Source: Arthrobacter saudimassiliensis (GTDB taxonomy: Bacteria; Actinomycetota; Actinomycetes; Actinomycetales; Micrococcaceae). From it: DNA of 64,000 bases. Positions within the stretch are counted from its first letter, which is position 1, and each line of letters begins with the position of its first letter. A program made the position numbers and the translations under genes. A model generated the notes under the pieces. The model saw nothing but the letters and a program-made list of their open reading frames with translations. It was not told the DNA's origin and did no database searches. Where the stretch lies: NCBI GenBank assembly GCA_900016675.1, contig LN483072.1, forward strand, positions 310,001 through 374,000, read 5' to 3'. Below are positions 52,277 to 60,169 of this stretch, one piece after another.

Positions 52277-52750
52277 TCAGAGCGCCACTTTGCTCAGCAG
52301 CCGGTGCAGCTCCCGGCGCTGGCCGGCGTCGAGGGCGGCCAGGGACTCGGCGGTCGCATCCTGCACCACGCCGCGGGCGCGCTCGTACAGCCGGCGGCCG
52401 GCGGCGGTGGGAACGATGATCTTGGACCGCCTGTCCCGCGGATCCGGCTGCCGGTCGACGGCGCCCCGGGCCTCGAGCTCATCCACGATCGCGACGATCT
52501 GGCTGGGGTCCAGGGCCAGGAACTGGCTCAGCTCCCGCTGGGTGGGGGCCTGTCCGCTGCAGGCGAGGGAGAGGACCGAGTAGGAACGGACCTTCAGGTC
52601 CAGCTCGGCGAGCCGGCGGTTGGCCGCCGAGGAGCCGAGCGACGATGCGCGGGCCATCAGGAAGAACGGCTCGGAGGCGAGGTCGGTGTCGGCAAACCTG
52701 ACGGCGCTCTCAACGGCGTCCGCCGCGGCGGAGGCGGGGCGGGGAGTCAT
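52277..52750 (-). CDS. couR: MarR family regulator (CouR-like)
   Basis: 157 residues. Winged HTH with QRELSQFLALDPSQIVAIVDELEARGAVDRQPDPRDRRSK, the MarR recognition helix and wing (DPRDRR). ATG 52750 has AAAGGA upstream. Convergent with couT and divergent from couN. CouR of Rhodococcus is a MarR repressor released by p-coumaroyl-CoA; the shared inverted repeat before couL and couN makes the same role likely here. Ligand not shown by sequence. Confidence 0.87.
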   Translation of the reverse strand: MTPRPASAAADAVESAVRFADTDLASEPFFLMARASSLGSSAANRRLAELDLKVRSYSVLSLACSGQAPTQRELSQFLALDPSQIVAIVDELEARGAVDRQPDPRDRRSKIIVPTAAGRRLYERARGVVQDATAESLAALDAGQRRELHRLLSKVAL

Positions 52751-52823
52751 GACTGTCCTTTGGTCGGAAGAGAGCTTAACTCTACGAAACACCACCGGCG
52801 CATCTAAATGCAAACCTCAATGA

Positions 52824-52852
52824 TTGACTTTTTCAACGATTAGCGGTCGAAT
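52824..52852 (+). promoter_or_regulatory. couN promoter with CouR-type operator
   Basis: TTGACT (52824-52829), 17-base spacer, TCGAAT (52847-52852). Inverted repeat TTGA-CTTTT-TCAA (52824-52836) overlaps the -35 box. Matches the couL promoter through TTGACTTTTTCAACG and continues as RTTA-GG-TCGA in both. Confidence 0.78.
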
Positions 52853-52909
52853 GGCTGCAGAGCAGCGGACAAGCGCTCCGCAGCCGGCCACGTAACCAAA
52901 GGAGTTTCC

Positions 52910-53854
52910 ATGGCAGAGCAGAACACGGCCCCCCTCGCCGGCAAGGTCGCCGTCGTCACCGGGTCCGGCCAGGGCCTGGGCCTGGCGTACGCACAGGAGC
53001 TCGCACGGCAGGGCGCCGCCGTGGTGATCAACGACGTCAGCGAGGACGCCGCCCGCGCCGCCGTGGAGTCCATCACCGCCGCCGGCGGGCAGGCCACCGC
53101 CGTCGTCGCCGCCGTCGGCAGCACCGAGGCCGCCCGCGCCCTCGTGGACGGCGCCGTCGCAGCCTTCGGCGGCCTGGACATCCTGGTGACCAACGCCGGC
53201 GTGCTGCGGGACAAGTCCCTGCTGAAGATGACCGACGAAGACTTTGACTTGGTCATCCAGGTGCACCTGCGCGGCACGTTCACCTGCGTGCGGGAAGCCT
53301 ACCGCCATTTCAAGGAGAACGGCGTCGCCGGGCGGATCATCGCCATCGGCTCTCCCACCGGCCAGTACGGCAACTTCGGGCAGACCAACTACGCGGCGGC
53401 CAAGGCCGGCATCGTGGGCATGGTGCGCACCTGGGCGCTGGAAATGAAGAAGTCCGGCGTCACCGCCAACGCCGTCATCCCGGTCGCCGCGACCGCCATG
53501 ACCCGCACCGTGCCCTACTTCGCCGCCGCCATCGACGCGCAGGACCGGGGCGAGGCGATGCCCTCCTTCTTCCGTCATGACCTCGGCTTCGGCACCGCCG
53601 ACGACGTCGCCGGCCTGATCGCCTACCTCGCCTCCGACGCCGCCGCCGGCATCACCGGCCAGGCCATCGGCGCCGGCGGCGACCGCCTGCAGCTGTTCAG
53701 CCACCCGACGCCGACGGTCACCGAGTACGCCGACGGCGGCTGGAGCTTCGAAGCCCTGGCCGAGCGGTTCCCGCAGCTGGCCGAAGGCCACCTGGCCCCG
53801 GTCGGGGAAACCTTCCCGCCGCTGCCCGCCGAGCTGCAGCCTGCCGACAAGTAG
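52910..53854 (+). CDS. couN: SDR family 3-hydroxyacyl-CoA dehydrogenase (CouN-like)
   Basis: 314 residues. GSGQGLG cofactor loop (18-24), NAGVLRD, Ser148, Tyr161 and Lys165 in YAAAK. The VLRDKSLLKMTDEDFDLVIQVHLRGTF stretch resembles the (3R)-hydroxyacyl-CoA dehydrogenase domain of peroxisomal multifunctional enzyme type 2. The 60-residue C-terminal tail is longer than in simple SDRs. AAAGGAG precedes ATG 52910. In the coumarate route it would oxidise the 3-hydroxy-3-arylpropionyl-CoA made by CouM to the beta-keto form. Confidence 0.87.
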   Translation: MAEQNTAPLAGKVAVVTGSGQGLGLAYAQELARQGAAVVINDVSEDAARAAVESITAAGGQATAVVAAVGSTEAARALVDGAVAAFGGLDILVTNAGVLRDKSLLKMTDEDFDLVIQVHLRGTFTCVREAYRHFKENGVAGRIIAIGSPTGQYGNFGQTNYAAAKAGIVGMVRTWALEMKKSGVTANAVIPVAATAMTRTVPYFAAAIDAQDRGEAMPSFFRHDLGFGTADDVAGLIAYLASDAAAGITGQAIGAGGDRLQLFSHPTPTVTEYADGGWSFEALAERFPQLAEGHLAPVGETFPPLPAELQPADK

Positions 53855-53864
53855 GAGCACCGGC

Positions 53865-54794
53865 ATGTACGAATACGGGCTGGACCTCGCGTCGCTGGAC
53901 GCGATCGATATGCACGTGCACATTGAGTGCTCCGACCACGGGCACGCCTCGCTGCCGCCGGCGCTGACCGAGGCCAGCGCCAAGTACTTCAAGGCGGAGG
54001 ACCGCTCCCCCTCGCTGGACACCATCGCCGAGCGCTACCGGGAATGGAACATGGCCGCCGTCGTGTTCACCGTCGACGCGACCACCGCCCTGGGCCACCC
54101 GCCGAACTCCATCGAGGAGATCGCCGAGGGCGCCGCCCGGAACAACGACGTGCTGATTCCGTTCGGGTCGGTGGACCCGCTGCAGGGAGCGGCCGCCGTC
54201 GAACGCGCAAAGCTGCTGGTCCGCGAGTACGGGGTCAAGGGCTTCAAGTTCCACCCCTCGCTGCAGGGCTTCGACCCCTCGGACCAGCGGTTCTATCCGC
54301 TGTACGAGGCGATCCAGGAGCTGGAGGTGCCCGCCCTGTTCCACACCGGGCAGAACGGCATGGGGGCCGGGCTGCCCGGCGGATACGGCATCAAGCTGGC
54401 GTACTCGAACCCGCTGCTGCTCGACGCCGTGGCCGCCGACTTCCCGCATCTGCAGGTCATCATGGCCCACCCCTCGGTGCCCTGGCAGGAGGAGGCCAAC
54501 TCGATCGCCACGCACAAGGCGAACGTCTGGATCGACCTCTCCGGCTGGTCGCCGAAGTACTTCCCGGAGTCCCTGGTGAAGGCCTCCAATGCGATGCTGC
54601 AGGACAAGGTGCTCTTCGGCACCGACTATCCGCTGATCACCCCGCAGAAATGGCTGGGCGCCTTCGAGCAGCAGAGCTTCAAGGACGAGGTGCGGCCCAA
54701 GATCCTCAAGGCCAACGCGGTGCGGCTGCTCGGCCTGGAGTCCGGCGTACCGGCCGGGCAGGCCAGCAGGGCCGCCGCCGGGGTGCGGGCATGA
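53865..54794 (+). CDS. couO: Amidohydrolase-2 family hydrolase (CouO-like beta-ketoacyl-CoA hydrolase)
   Basis: 309 residues, TIM barrel with metal ligands: IDMHVHIE at the N-terminus, KGFKFHPS, ALFHTGQNG, IMAHPSVPW and LFGTDYPL. The ACMSD-like family contains decarboxylases and C-C hydrolases. In p-hydroxycinnamate catabolism of Rhodococcus, CouO hydrolyses 4-hydroxyphenyl-beta-ketoacyl-CoA to 4-hydroxybenzoate and acetyl-CoA, replacing a thiolase. The gene order SDR-amidohydrolase-MaoC matches. Starts 10 bases after couN and overlaps the next gene (ATGA). Confidence 0.86.
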   Translation: MYEYGLDLASLDAIDMHVHIECSDHGHASLPPALTEASAKYFKAEDRSPSLDTIAERYREWNMAAVVFTVDATTALGHPPNSIEEIAEGAARNNDVLIPFGSVDPLQGAAAVERAKLLVREYGVKGFKFHPSLQGFDPSDQRFYPLYEAIQELEVPALFHTGQNGMGAGLPGGYGIKLAYSNPLLLDAVAADFPHLQVIMAHPSVPWQEEANSIATHKANVWIDLSGWSPKYFPESLVKASNAMLQDKVLFGTDYPLITPQKWLGAFEQQSFKDEVRPKILKANAVRLLGLESGVPAGQASRAAAGVRA

Positions 54795-56032
54795 GTCCCG
54801 CCCCGGCGGCCCGGGCCGCGGCCGGCACGGCGGGCTCGGACGCCGAGGCGGAGTCCGACCGGCTGTATCCGGACTGCGACCCCTACGGCATCGAGTTCGG
54901 GCTCACCGAGGCCGAGCGGGCGCCGCTGCGCCGGCTTCGGGCGGTGCTCGACACCGAGGTCTATCCGCTGCTGGCCGAGTACTGGGAGAAGGGCGAGTTC
55001 CCGTATTCGATCGCGCCGTCGCTGCAGGCGCTGGGCCTGATGGAGCCCAAGGAGGTCGCCGACGCCGGCGCCGAACCGAGCGCGCTCTACCACGGGTTCC
55101 GGATCTTCGAGCTGGCCCGCACCGACGCCAGCGTGGCGACGTTCTACACCGCACAGGCGGGCCTGTTCCGCACCGCCTGCCGGGTGGGCGGCACCGCCGA
55201 TCAGTTCGCCGCGTGGGACCCGGCCATCACCCGGTTCGAGATGACCGGCGTGTTCTGCCTGACCGAACCCGACCACGGCTCGGACATCGCCGGCGGGCTG
55301 GCCACCCGGGCCCGCCGCGACGGCGACGAGTGGATCCTCGACGGCGCCAAGCGCTGGATCGGCGGCGCGCACAGCGCTGACCGGCTCGCGGTCTTCGCCC
55401 GCGACGAGGCCGACGGGCAGGTCAAGGGCTTCCTGGTGGACCGCCGCGCCCCCGGCGTGAGCCTGGCGAAGATCCACGGCAAGACCTCGCTGCGGATGAT
55501 GCAGAACGCCGACATTCGGCTCGACGGCGTCCGGGTGCCCGAGGAATGGCGGCTGGGGAACGTGCAGTCCTTCCGGGACGTGGCCGCCATGCTGCGGCAG
55601 ATGCGCTCCGACGTCGCCTGGATCGCCGCCGGGCTGCAGGCCGGCGCCTACGAGGCCGCGCTGAGGTACGTGCGCGGCCGGGAGCAGTTCGGCAAACCGC
55701 TGGGCGGCTTCCAGCTGGTGCAGGAGAAGCTGGCGCGGATGCTGGACAACGTCACCGCCTCCCTGGCCATGGCCGCCGCCCTCGCCGGGCGCCAGCAGCA
55801 GGGCATCTACCGGGACCAGGACTCGGCGCTGGCCAAGATGGGCAACAGCCGGCGGATGCGCGAGACCGTCGCCCTGGCCCGCGAAGTGGCCGGCGGCAAC
55901 GGCATCACCCTGGCCGCCGACGTCGCGCGCTTCCACGCCGATGCCGAGGCCGTCTACTCCTACGAAGGCACCCATGAGATCAACGCGCTTGTGGTCGGCC
56001 GCTCCCTCACCGGCCTCAGCGCCTTCGCCTGA
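54791..56032 (+). CDS. Acyl-CoA dehydrogenase in the coumarate operon
   Basis: 413 residues. VFCLTEPDHGSDIAGG, LDGAKRWIGGAHSAD, REQFGKPLGGFQLVQEKLARML and YSYEGTHEINALVVG with the catalytic Glu. Overall similar to the GCDH-like branch. ATG 54791 overlaps couO (ATGA). It lies between couO and couM, so it probably desaturates a dihydro-hydroxycinnamoyl-CoA (3-(4-hydroxyphenyl)propionyl-CoA) to the cinnamoyl-CoA that CouM hydrates. That would widen the substrate range to phenylpropanoids; inferred. Confidence 0.86.
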   Translation: MSPAPAARAAAGTAGSDAEAESDRLYPDCDPYGIEFGLTEAERAPLRRLRAVLDTEVYPLLAEYWEKGEFPYSIAPSLQALGLMEPKEVADAGAEPSALYHGFRIFELARTDASVATFYTAQAGLFRTACRVGGTADQFAAWDPAITRFEMTGVFCLTEPDHGSDIAGGLATRARRDGDEWILDGAKRWIGGAHSADRLAVFARDEADGQVKGFLVDRRAPGVSLAKIHGKTSLRMMQNADIRLDGVRVPEEWRLGNVQSFRDVAAMLRQMRSDVAWIAAGLQAGAYEAALRYVRGREQFGKPLGGFQLVQEKLARMLDNVTASLAMAAALAGRQQQGIYRDQDSALAKMGNSRRMRETVALAREVAGGNGITLAADVARFHADAEAVYSYEGTHEINALVVGRSLTGLSAFA

Positions 56033-56065
56033 ACCGCTTTTCCGAACAACTCCGAAAGGACTCCC

Positions 56066-56542
56066 ATGACCGAGATCCAGACCCAGCCCGCCGTCGTCGT
56101 CCCCTTCGAAGAGGTGCAAAGCCTGGTGGGCCGGAACCTCGGCTACTCGCAGTACCGCGAGATCACCCAGGACCAGATCAACACGTTCGCCGACGCGACC
56201 GATGACCACCAGTGGATCCACACCGACCCGGAGAAAGCGAAGGACGGACCGTTCGGCGCGCCGATCGCGCACGGCTTCCTCACCCTGTCGCTGCTGATTC
56301 CGATGTGGACCGAGCTGCTGGACGTCACCGGCGTGAAGACCAAGGTCAACTACGGCCTGGACAAGGTGCGCTTCACGAACCCGGTGAAGGTGGGCGCACG
56401 GGTGCGGATGACCGTGACCATCACCGATGTGCAGGAGGTCAAGGGCAACGGCGTGCACCTGGTGGCCGACGCCGTCATCGAGATTGAGGGCGAGGAGCGG
56501 CCCGCCGTGGTGGCGACGTTCCTGAACCGGTTCTACGCCTAG
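56066..56542 (+). CDS. couM: MaoC family enoyl-CoA hydratase (CouM-like)
   Basis: 158 residues, single hot-dog domain. YREITQDQINTFADATDDHQWIHTDPEKA carries the hydratase-2 active-site Asp and His, followed by GPFGAPIAHGFLTLSLL. Expected to hydrate p-hydroxycinnamoyl-CoA to the 3-hydroxy acyl-CoA for CouN. AAAGGA precedes ATG 56066. Last gene of couNO-ACAD-couM; its stop overlaps that of the convergent next gene. Confidence 0.9.
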   Translation: MTEIQTQPAVVVPFEEVQSLVGRNLGYSQYREITQDQINTFADATDDHQWIHTDPEKAKDGPFGAPIAHGFLTLSLLIPMWTELLDVTGVKTKVNYGLDKVRFTNPVKVGARVRMTVTITDVQEVKGNGVHLVADAVIEIEGEERPAVVATFLNRFYA

Positions 56543-57117
56543 GGCCGCCGGCTCCCGCGCCCGGTTCCGGCTGCCGCCGGAGCCGGGCGCCCTGCGTTGA
56601 GGGCGTGGATCAGGCCGTGGCAGGCCAGCAGCATTGCCGCCCCGAGCAGGCCGAAGAGAAGTATGAAAGGGCCCGCTTGGAACAGCTGCATGGCGATGAC
56701 CGCTGACGGGCTCTCCACTGAACGGCCGGTGCCGGGTTCGACCATCGTCATCAACTGGGGCTGACGCAGGATTCCGGTGACCCAGAGGAGGCCCGGCGCC
56801 AGGACCAACGCCATCACCGCCCAGCCCGCGGCCAGATAGGGGTTGAAGCGGAACCTCCGGCGCCGTTCCGTCACCGCCGCCCCGTCGCCGACCTCTCCGC
56901 CGTCTACCACGGCACCCTCCGGCGAATCTCCGGCAAGGGTGCCGAATCCCCCGTCATCCATCTGTCCGTCGTGCTGTCTGCCAAATCCAGGTGCAGAGCC
57001 CTGGCTCCGGACGGTCCCGCCGCCATCGTCAACCACCTCCACCCAGTCCCGGTCCTGCCCGGGCTGCGGCCGGGCATAAAGATGGTGGTCGGCGTCATTA
57101 GTCAGCGGATTCCCCAT
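56539..57117 (-). CDS. Hypothetical membrane protein
   Basis: Not recognised. 192 residues from ATG 57117: an 80-residue Asp/Gly-rich N-terminus, a RRRRFRFNP basic patch, then two hydrophobic helices (YLAAGWAVMALVLAPGLLWV and GPFILLFGLLGAAMLLACHG) and a Pro/Ala/Gly-rich end. Ribosome binding site weak. Stop shares CTAG with the convergent couM stop. Start and expression are uncertain; the two helices and codon use favour a real gene. Confidence 0.6.
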   Translation of the reverse strand: MGNPLTNDADHHLYARPQPGQDRDWVEVVDDGGGTVRSQGSAPGFGRQHDGQMDDGGFGTLAGDSPEGAVVDGGEVGDGAAVTERRRRFRFNPYLAAGWAVMALVLAPGLLWVTGILRQPQLMTMVEPGTGRSVESPSAVIAMQLFQAGPFILLFGLLGAAMLLACHGLIHALNAGRPAPAAAGTGRGSRRP

Positions 57118-57231
57118 GCGCGGGAGCCTACTGCATGCCGGTCTCCAACGGTGGGACTGGGCACCACGCAGTGCAAAGCCTTCGGTTAGGCTGACCCGGA
57201 TTTGCCCTCCCGATGATGCGAAGGAGTCTCC

Positions 57232-57549
57232 ATGGACCACACCTATTCCGGCGTCATGCTGGTGACCACCACGCCGCAGGCCGGCGTCGACGAGGCGGAG
57301 TTCAACGCCTGGTACGACAACACCCACCTGGCCGAAATCCGGGAACGCGTCCCCGGCATTGAAGCCGTGGAACGGTTCCGCACCCAGGCGGACGGCCAGC
57401 CGCCGCGCTACCTGGCGGTCTATCGGATCTCCCGACCCGCGTCGGACATCCTGGCTGATATGCAGGGCGCGGACCTCAGCGACGCGACCCCGTGGTTCGA
57501 CGCGGGCGAGCATCCTCCGGTCATCACCTCGTACGACGCCGTCCGCTGA
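57232..57549 (+). CDS. Small dimeric alpha/beta-barrel (DUF4286/EthD-like) protein
   Basis: 105 residues. MLVTTTPQAGVDEAEFNAWYDNTHLAEIRERVPGI and RYLAVYRI are typical of the ferredoxin-like dimeric barrel fold, with the conserved NTHLAE His. GAAGGAG lies 5 bases before ATG 57232 and TAGGCT (57187-57192) may be the -10 box. Relatives act on aromatic or lactone intermediates, but no role can be assigned. It stands alone between leftward genes. Confidence 0.75.
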   Translation: MDHTYSGVMLVTTTPQAGVDEAEFNAWYDNTHLAEIRERVPGIEAVERFRTQADGQPPRYLAVYRISRPASDILADMQGADLSDATPWFDAGEHPPVITSYDAVR

Positions 57550-57592
57550 CGCGGGAAGGCGGACCCGGGCGCGTCCGGTGCGGGCGACGCAG

Positions 57593-57889
57593 CTAGCGCC
57601 AGTAGTTGTTCGCCGCCGCAATCGTCGCGAACTCGATGGCGACCACGTGCGCCGAGGCGATCAGGGCATCCGGCTCGTTGGAGTAGGCGGAGCGGATCAT
57701 CTCCTGCACGTTGTGGTCCGGCTGGACGGCCAGCGAGGTCTTCAGGGCCAGCTGCACGGCCAGCTGGCGCCCCTCCTCGGGGGTGGCGCAGATCAGGGAG
57801 TTGCCGGGAACGAGTTCCATGGTGACCGTCCTGGGGAAGCGGATGTCGGCGTCGTGCTTCCAGTGTCGCCAGCGGTACTCGCGCGGCAC
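57593..57889 (-). CDS. Hypothetical protein, downstream of rlmC
   Basis: 98 residues, not recognised. C-terminal half VQLALKTSLAVQPDHNVQEMIRSAYSNEPDALIASAHVVAIEFATIAAANN looks helical and folded. GTG 57889 with GGAAG upstream lies 22 bases after the rlmC stop; ATG 57820 (75 residues) is possible. Likely co-transcribed with rlmC. Confidence 0.6.
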   Translation of the reverse strand: MPREYRWRHWKHDADIRFPRTVTMELVPGNSLICATPEEGRQLAVQLALKTSLAVQPDHNVQEMIRSAYSNEPDALIASAHVVAIEFATIAAANNYWR

Positions 57890-57911
57890 AAGGCTTCCGC
57901 TCCGACGGCGG

Positions 57912-59036
57912 CTACCGCCGCTCGAGCAGCACCATCGCCTCGTAGTGGGTGGACTGCGGGAACATGTCCATCACCCGGGCCCGGACCGGGGCCAGGGACG
58001 GCATCCGGGCCAGGTCCTTGGCCAGCGAGACGGCGTTGCAGCTGGAGTAGACCACGTGCCGCACGTCGGAGTTCTCCAGCCAGCCGGCCAGCTCGGCGCC
58101 GATGCCGCGGCGCGGCGGGTTCACGATCACCAGCTCCGGCGCCTGCCCGGAGTCCAGCGCGAACGCCGTCGCGTCGCCGGCGGCGAACCGCACCCGGGAG
58201 AGCCCGGCCCGGTCCCGGCTGGTTTCGGCGGCGGTGATCGCCTCGGCGCTGATCTCGATGCCGGTCACGTCGCGGACGCCGTCGGCGACGCTGAGCGCGA
58301 ACCCGCCCACCCCGCAGTACAGGTCCCACACGCTGGCCGGGGCGACCTCGTCCACCCACTCCCGGCCCTGCCGGTAAAGGGCGGCGGCGACCTCGGTGTT
58401 GGTCTGGAAGAAGCCCTGCGGGCGCAGGAACAGGTCCAGCCCGTTGATGCCCATCCGCAGGGTGGCCTGCTCGGTGAGCAGGATTTCGGTCTCACCCTCG
58501 GTGACGGCCTTGTGCTCGGGGTGCAGGTTGACGCTGGCGACGGCGAGCTGCGGCAGCCGCTCGCGCAGCCCGGGCAGGTGCTCGCGGACGTTGGGCAGCA
58601 GCTTGTCGCTGCGCAGCACGAACCGGACCATCAGCTCCCCGTCCGGGGATTCGGTCAGCAGCAGGTACTTCAGCTCGCCGGTGCGGGCGGCGACGTCGTA
58701 GGGCACCAGCCTGGCAATCCGGATGAAATGCGACAGGATCGGGAACGCGGCGGTCAGCCCGGGTGAGCAGATGCCGCAGCGGCGCAGGTCGATGCCGTGC
58801 CCGTCGGCGTCCAGGATGCCGATGTTGGGCCGGCGCAGGGTTCCAGAGACCACCATCTTCGCCTTGTTCCGGAACCCGGATTCGGGGCTGGCCAGCGGCG
58901 GCAGCCATTCAAGGTCGGAATAGTCGGCGAGGAGTTTGGTGCAGTGCGCCTGCTTGCCCCCAAGCTGCGCCGGGTAGGGGGTACCCATCAGGGTGCAGGA
59001 GCGGCACCGGCCGGCGTCGTAATAGGAGCATTCCAT
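57912..59036 (-). CDS. rlmC: 23S rRNA (uracil747-C5)-methyltransferase RlmC
   Basis: 374 residues. N-terminal 4Fe-4S cysteines Cys3, Cys11, Cys14 and RRCGIC further on; no TRAM domain, as in RlmC (RumB) and unlike RlmD. SAM-binding LYCGVGGFAL, catalytic-site VIVNPPRRGIG, and nucleophile Cys in VVYSSCNAVSLAKDL; general base Glu in HYEAMVLLERR. Methylates U747 in helix 35 of 23S rRNA. ATG 59036, no strong ribosome binding site. Housekeeping gene among accessory loci. Confidence 0.93.
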   Translation of the reverse strand: MECSYYDAGRCRSCTLMGTPYPAQLGGKQAHCTKLLADYSDLEWLPPLASPESGFRNKAKMVVSGTLRRPNIGILDADGHGIDLRRCGICSPGLTAAFPILSHFIRIARLVPYDVAARTGELKYLLLTESPDGELMVRFVLRSDKLLPNVREHLPGLRERLPQLAVASVNLHPEHKAVTEGETEILLTEQATLRMGINGLDLFLRPQGFFQTNTEVAAALYRQGREWVDEVAPASVWDLYCGVGGFALSVADGVRDVTGIEISAEAITAAETSRDRAGLSRVRFAAGDATAFALDSGQAPELVIVNPPRRGIGAELAGWLENSDVRHVVYSSCNAVSLAKDLARMPSLAPVRARVMDMFPQSTHYEAMVLLERR

Positions 59037-59159
59037 GGGCAGTTAATTCTAGCCCCGCCCATCGCCCGGATATTCCCGCCGGGCCCCGGCGGAAACCCCT
59101 GCCCGGGCCCGGCTGCGCCGTATGCTCAAAGGCGTTGTCCCGTCCCCCAGGAGCTGCCC

Positions 59160-60167
59160 GTGTCCGCCTCTTCCTCTTCCCCCGCTGCCCCGGCGCGTCC
59201 GACGCCGGTGATCGCCGACGTCGACACCGGCACCGACGACGCGCTCGCCCTGCTGTTCCTGGCCTGCCACCCGGGCCTCGACCTGCGTGCGGTGACCTGC
59301 ACGGCCGGGAACACCGACGTCGACCAGGTGCTGCGCAACACCCTGGACGTGCTCGCCCTGGCCGGCGCCGGCGACGTCCCGGTGGCCCGGGGCGCGGAGC
59401 GGCCGCTGCTGAACGAGCCGCGGCACGCGCACGGCTTCCACGGCGTGGGCGGCATGGGCGGGCTGCAGCTGCCCCGCAGCGGCACCGCCCCGTCGCCGCT
59501 GGCCGCCGTGGAGCTGATCCGCCGGACGGTCGAGGACTCTCCCGAACCGGTGACCCTGCTGGGGCTGGGCCCGCTGACCAACCTCGCCCTGTTCCTGCGC
59601 ACCTATCCCGCCACCGCACGGAAGCTGGCGCGGATCGTGTTCATGGGCGGTTCCGCCGGGCTCGGCAATGCCAGCGCCGTCGCCGAGTTCAACGCCTGGC
59701 AGGATCCGGAGGCGCTGGCCATCGTCCTCGCCGCCGACGTGCCGGTGACCATGTACGGGCTGGACGTGTTCCTGCAGGCCACCGTCGAGCCGGCGGACTT
59801 CCGTGCCCTCGCGGCGGCGGACGACGCCGGCACCGCGCTGGCCGGGGCGCTGCTGACCCGGGCGGCACGGGCCCGGGCCGTCGACGCCGGGCTGTCGGCG
59901 GACACGGACCGGCTGCAGGCGGTGACCATCGGCGACGCCGGCGCGGCCTGCCTGCTGGCCAAGCCCGCCACCGTGACGGTCCGGCCGTTTCCGGTGCAGG
60001 TCCAGCTCTTCGGCCCCGGCCGCGGGCAGACCATCGTTGACCGCCGCGCGTTCGCCGGCGAGGAGGAAGAGCACGGGCTGGCCGGCACGGTGCCGGTGAT
60101 CGACGTCGCGTTCTCCCTGGACCGGGACCTGATGGCCCGGACGTTCCTGGCCGCTGTCGGCGGCTGA
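59160..60167 (+). CDS. Nucleoside hydrolase (IunH family)
   Basis: Hydrolyses nucleosides to ribose and base. 335 residues. Calcium-binding DVDTGTDDAL at the N-terminus, LGLGPLTNLA, GGSAGLGNASAVAEFNAWQDPEA with substrate contacts, and a catalytic His expected in HGFHGVGGMGG. GTG 59160 has CAGGAG upstream. The GMC gene stop lies 2 bases after its stop, convergent. Pyrimidine or purine preference cannot be told. Confidence 0.92.
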   Translation: MSASSSSPAAPARPTPVIADVDTGTDDALALLFLACHPGLDLRAVTCTAGNTDVDQVLRNTLDVLALAGAGDVPVARGAERPLLNEPRHAHGFHGVGGMGGLQLPRSGTAPSPLAAVELIRRTVEDSPEPVTLLGLGPLTNLALFLRTYPATARKLARIVFMGGSAGLGNASAVAEFNAWQDPEALAIVLAADVPVTMYGLDVFLQATVEPADFRALAAADDAGTALAGALLTRAARARAVDAGLSADTDRLQAVTIGDAGAACLLAKPATVTVRPFPVQVQLFGPGRGQTIVDRRAFAGEEEEHGLAGTVPVIDVAFSLDRDLMARTFLAAVGG

Positions 60168-60169
60168 CC

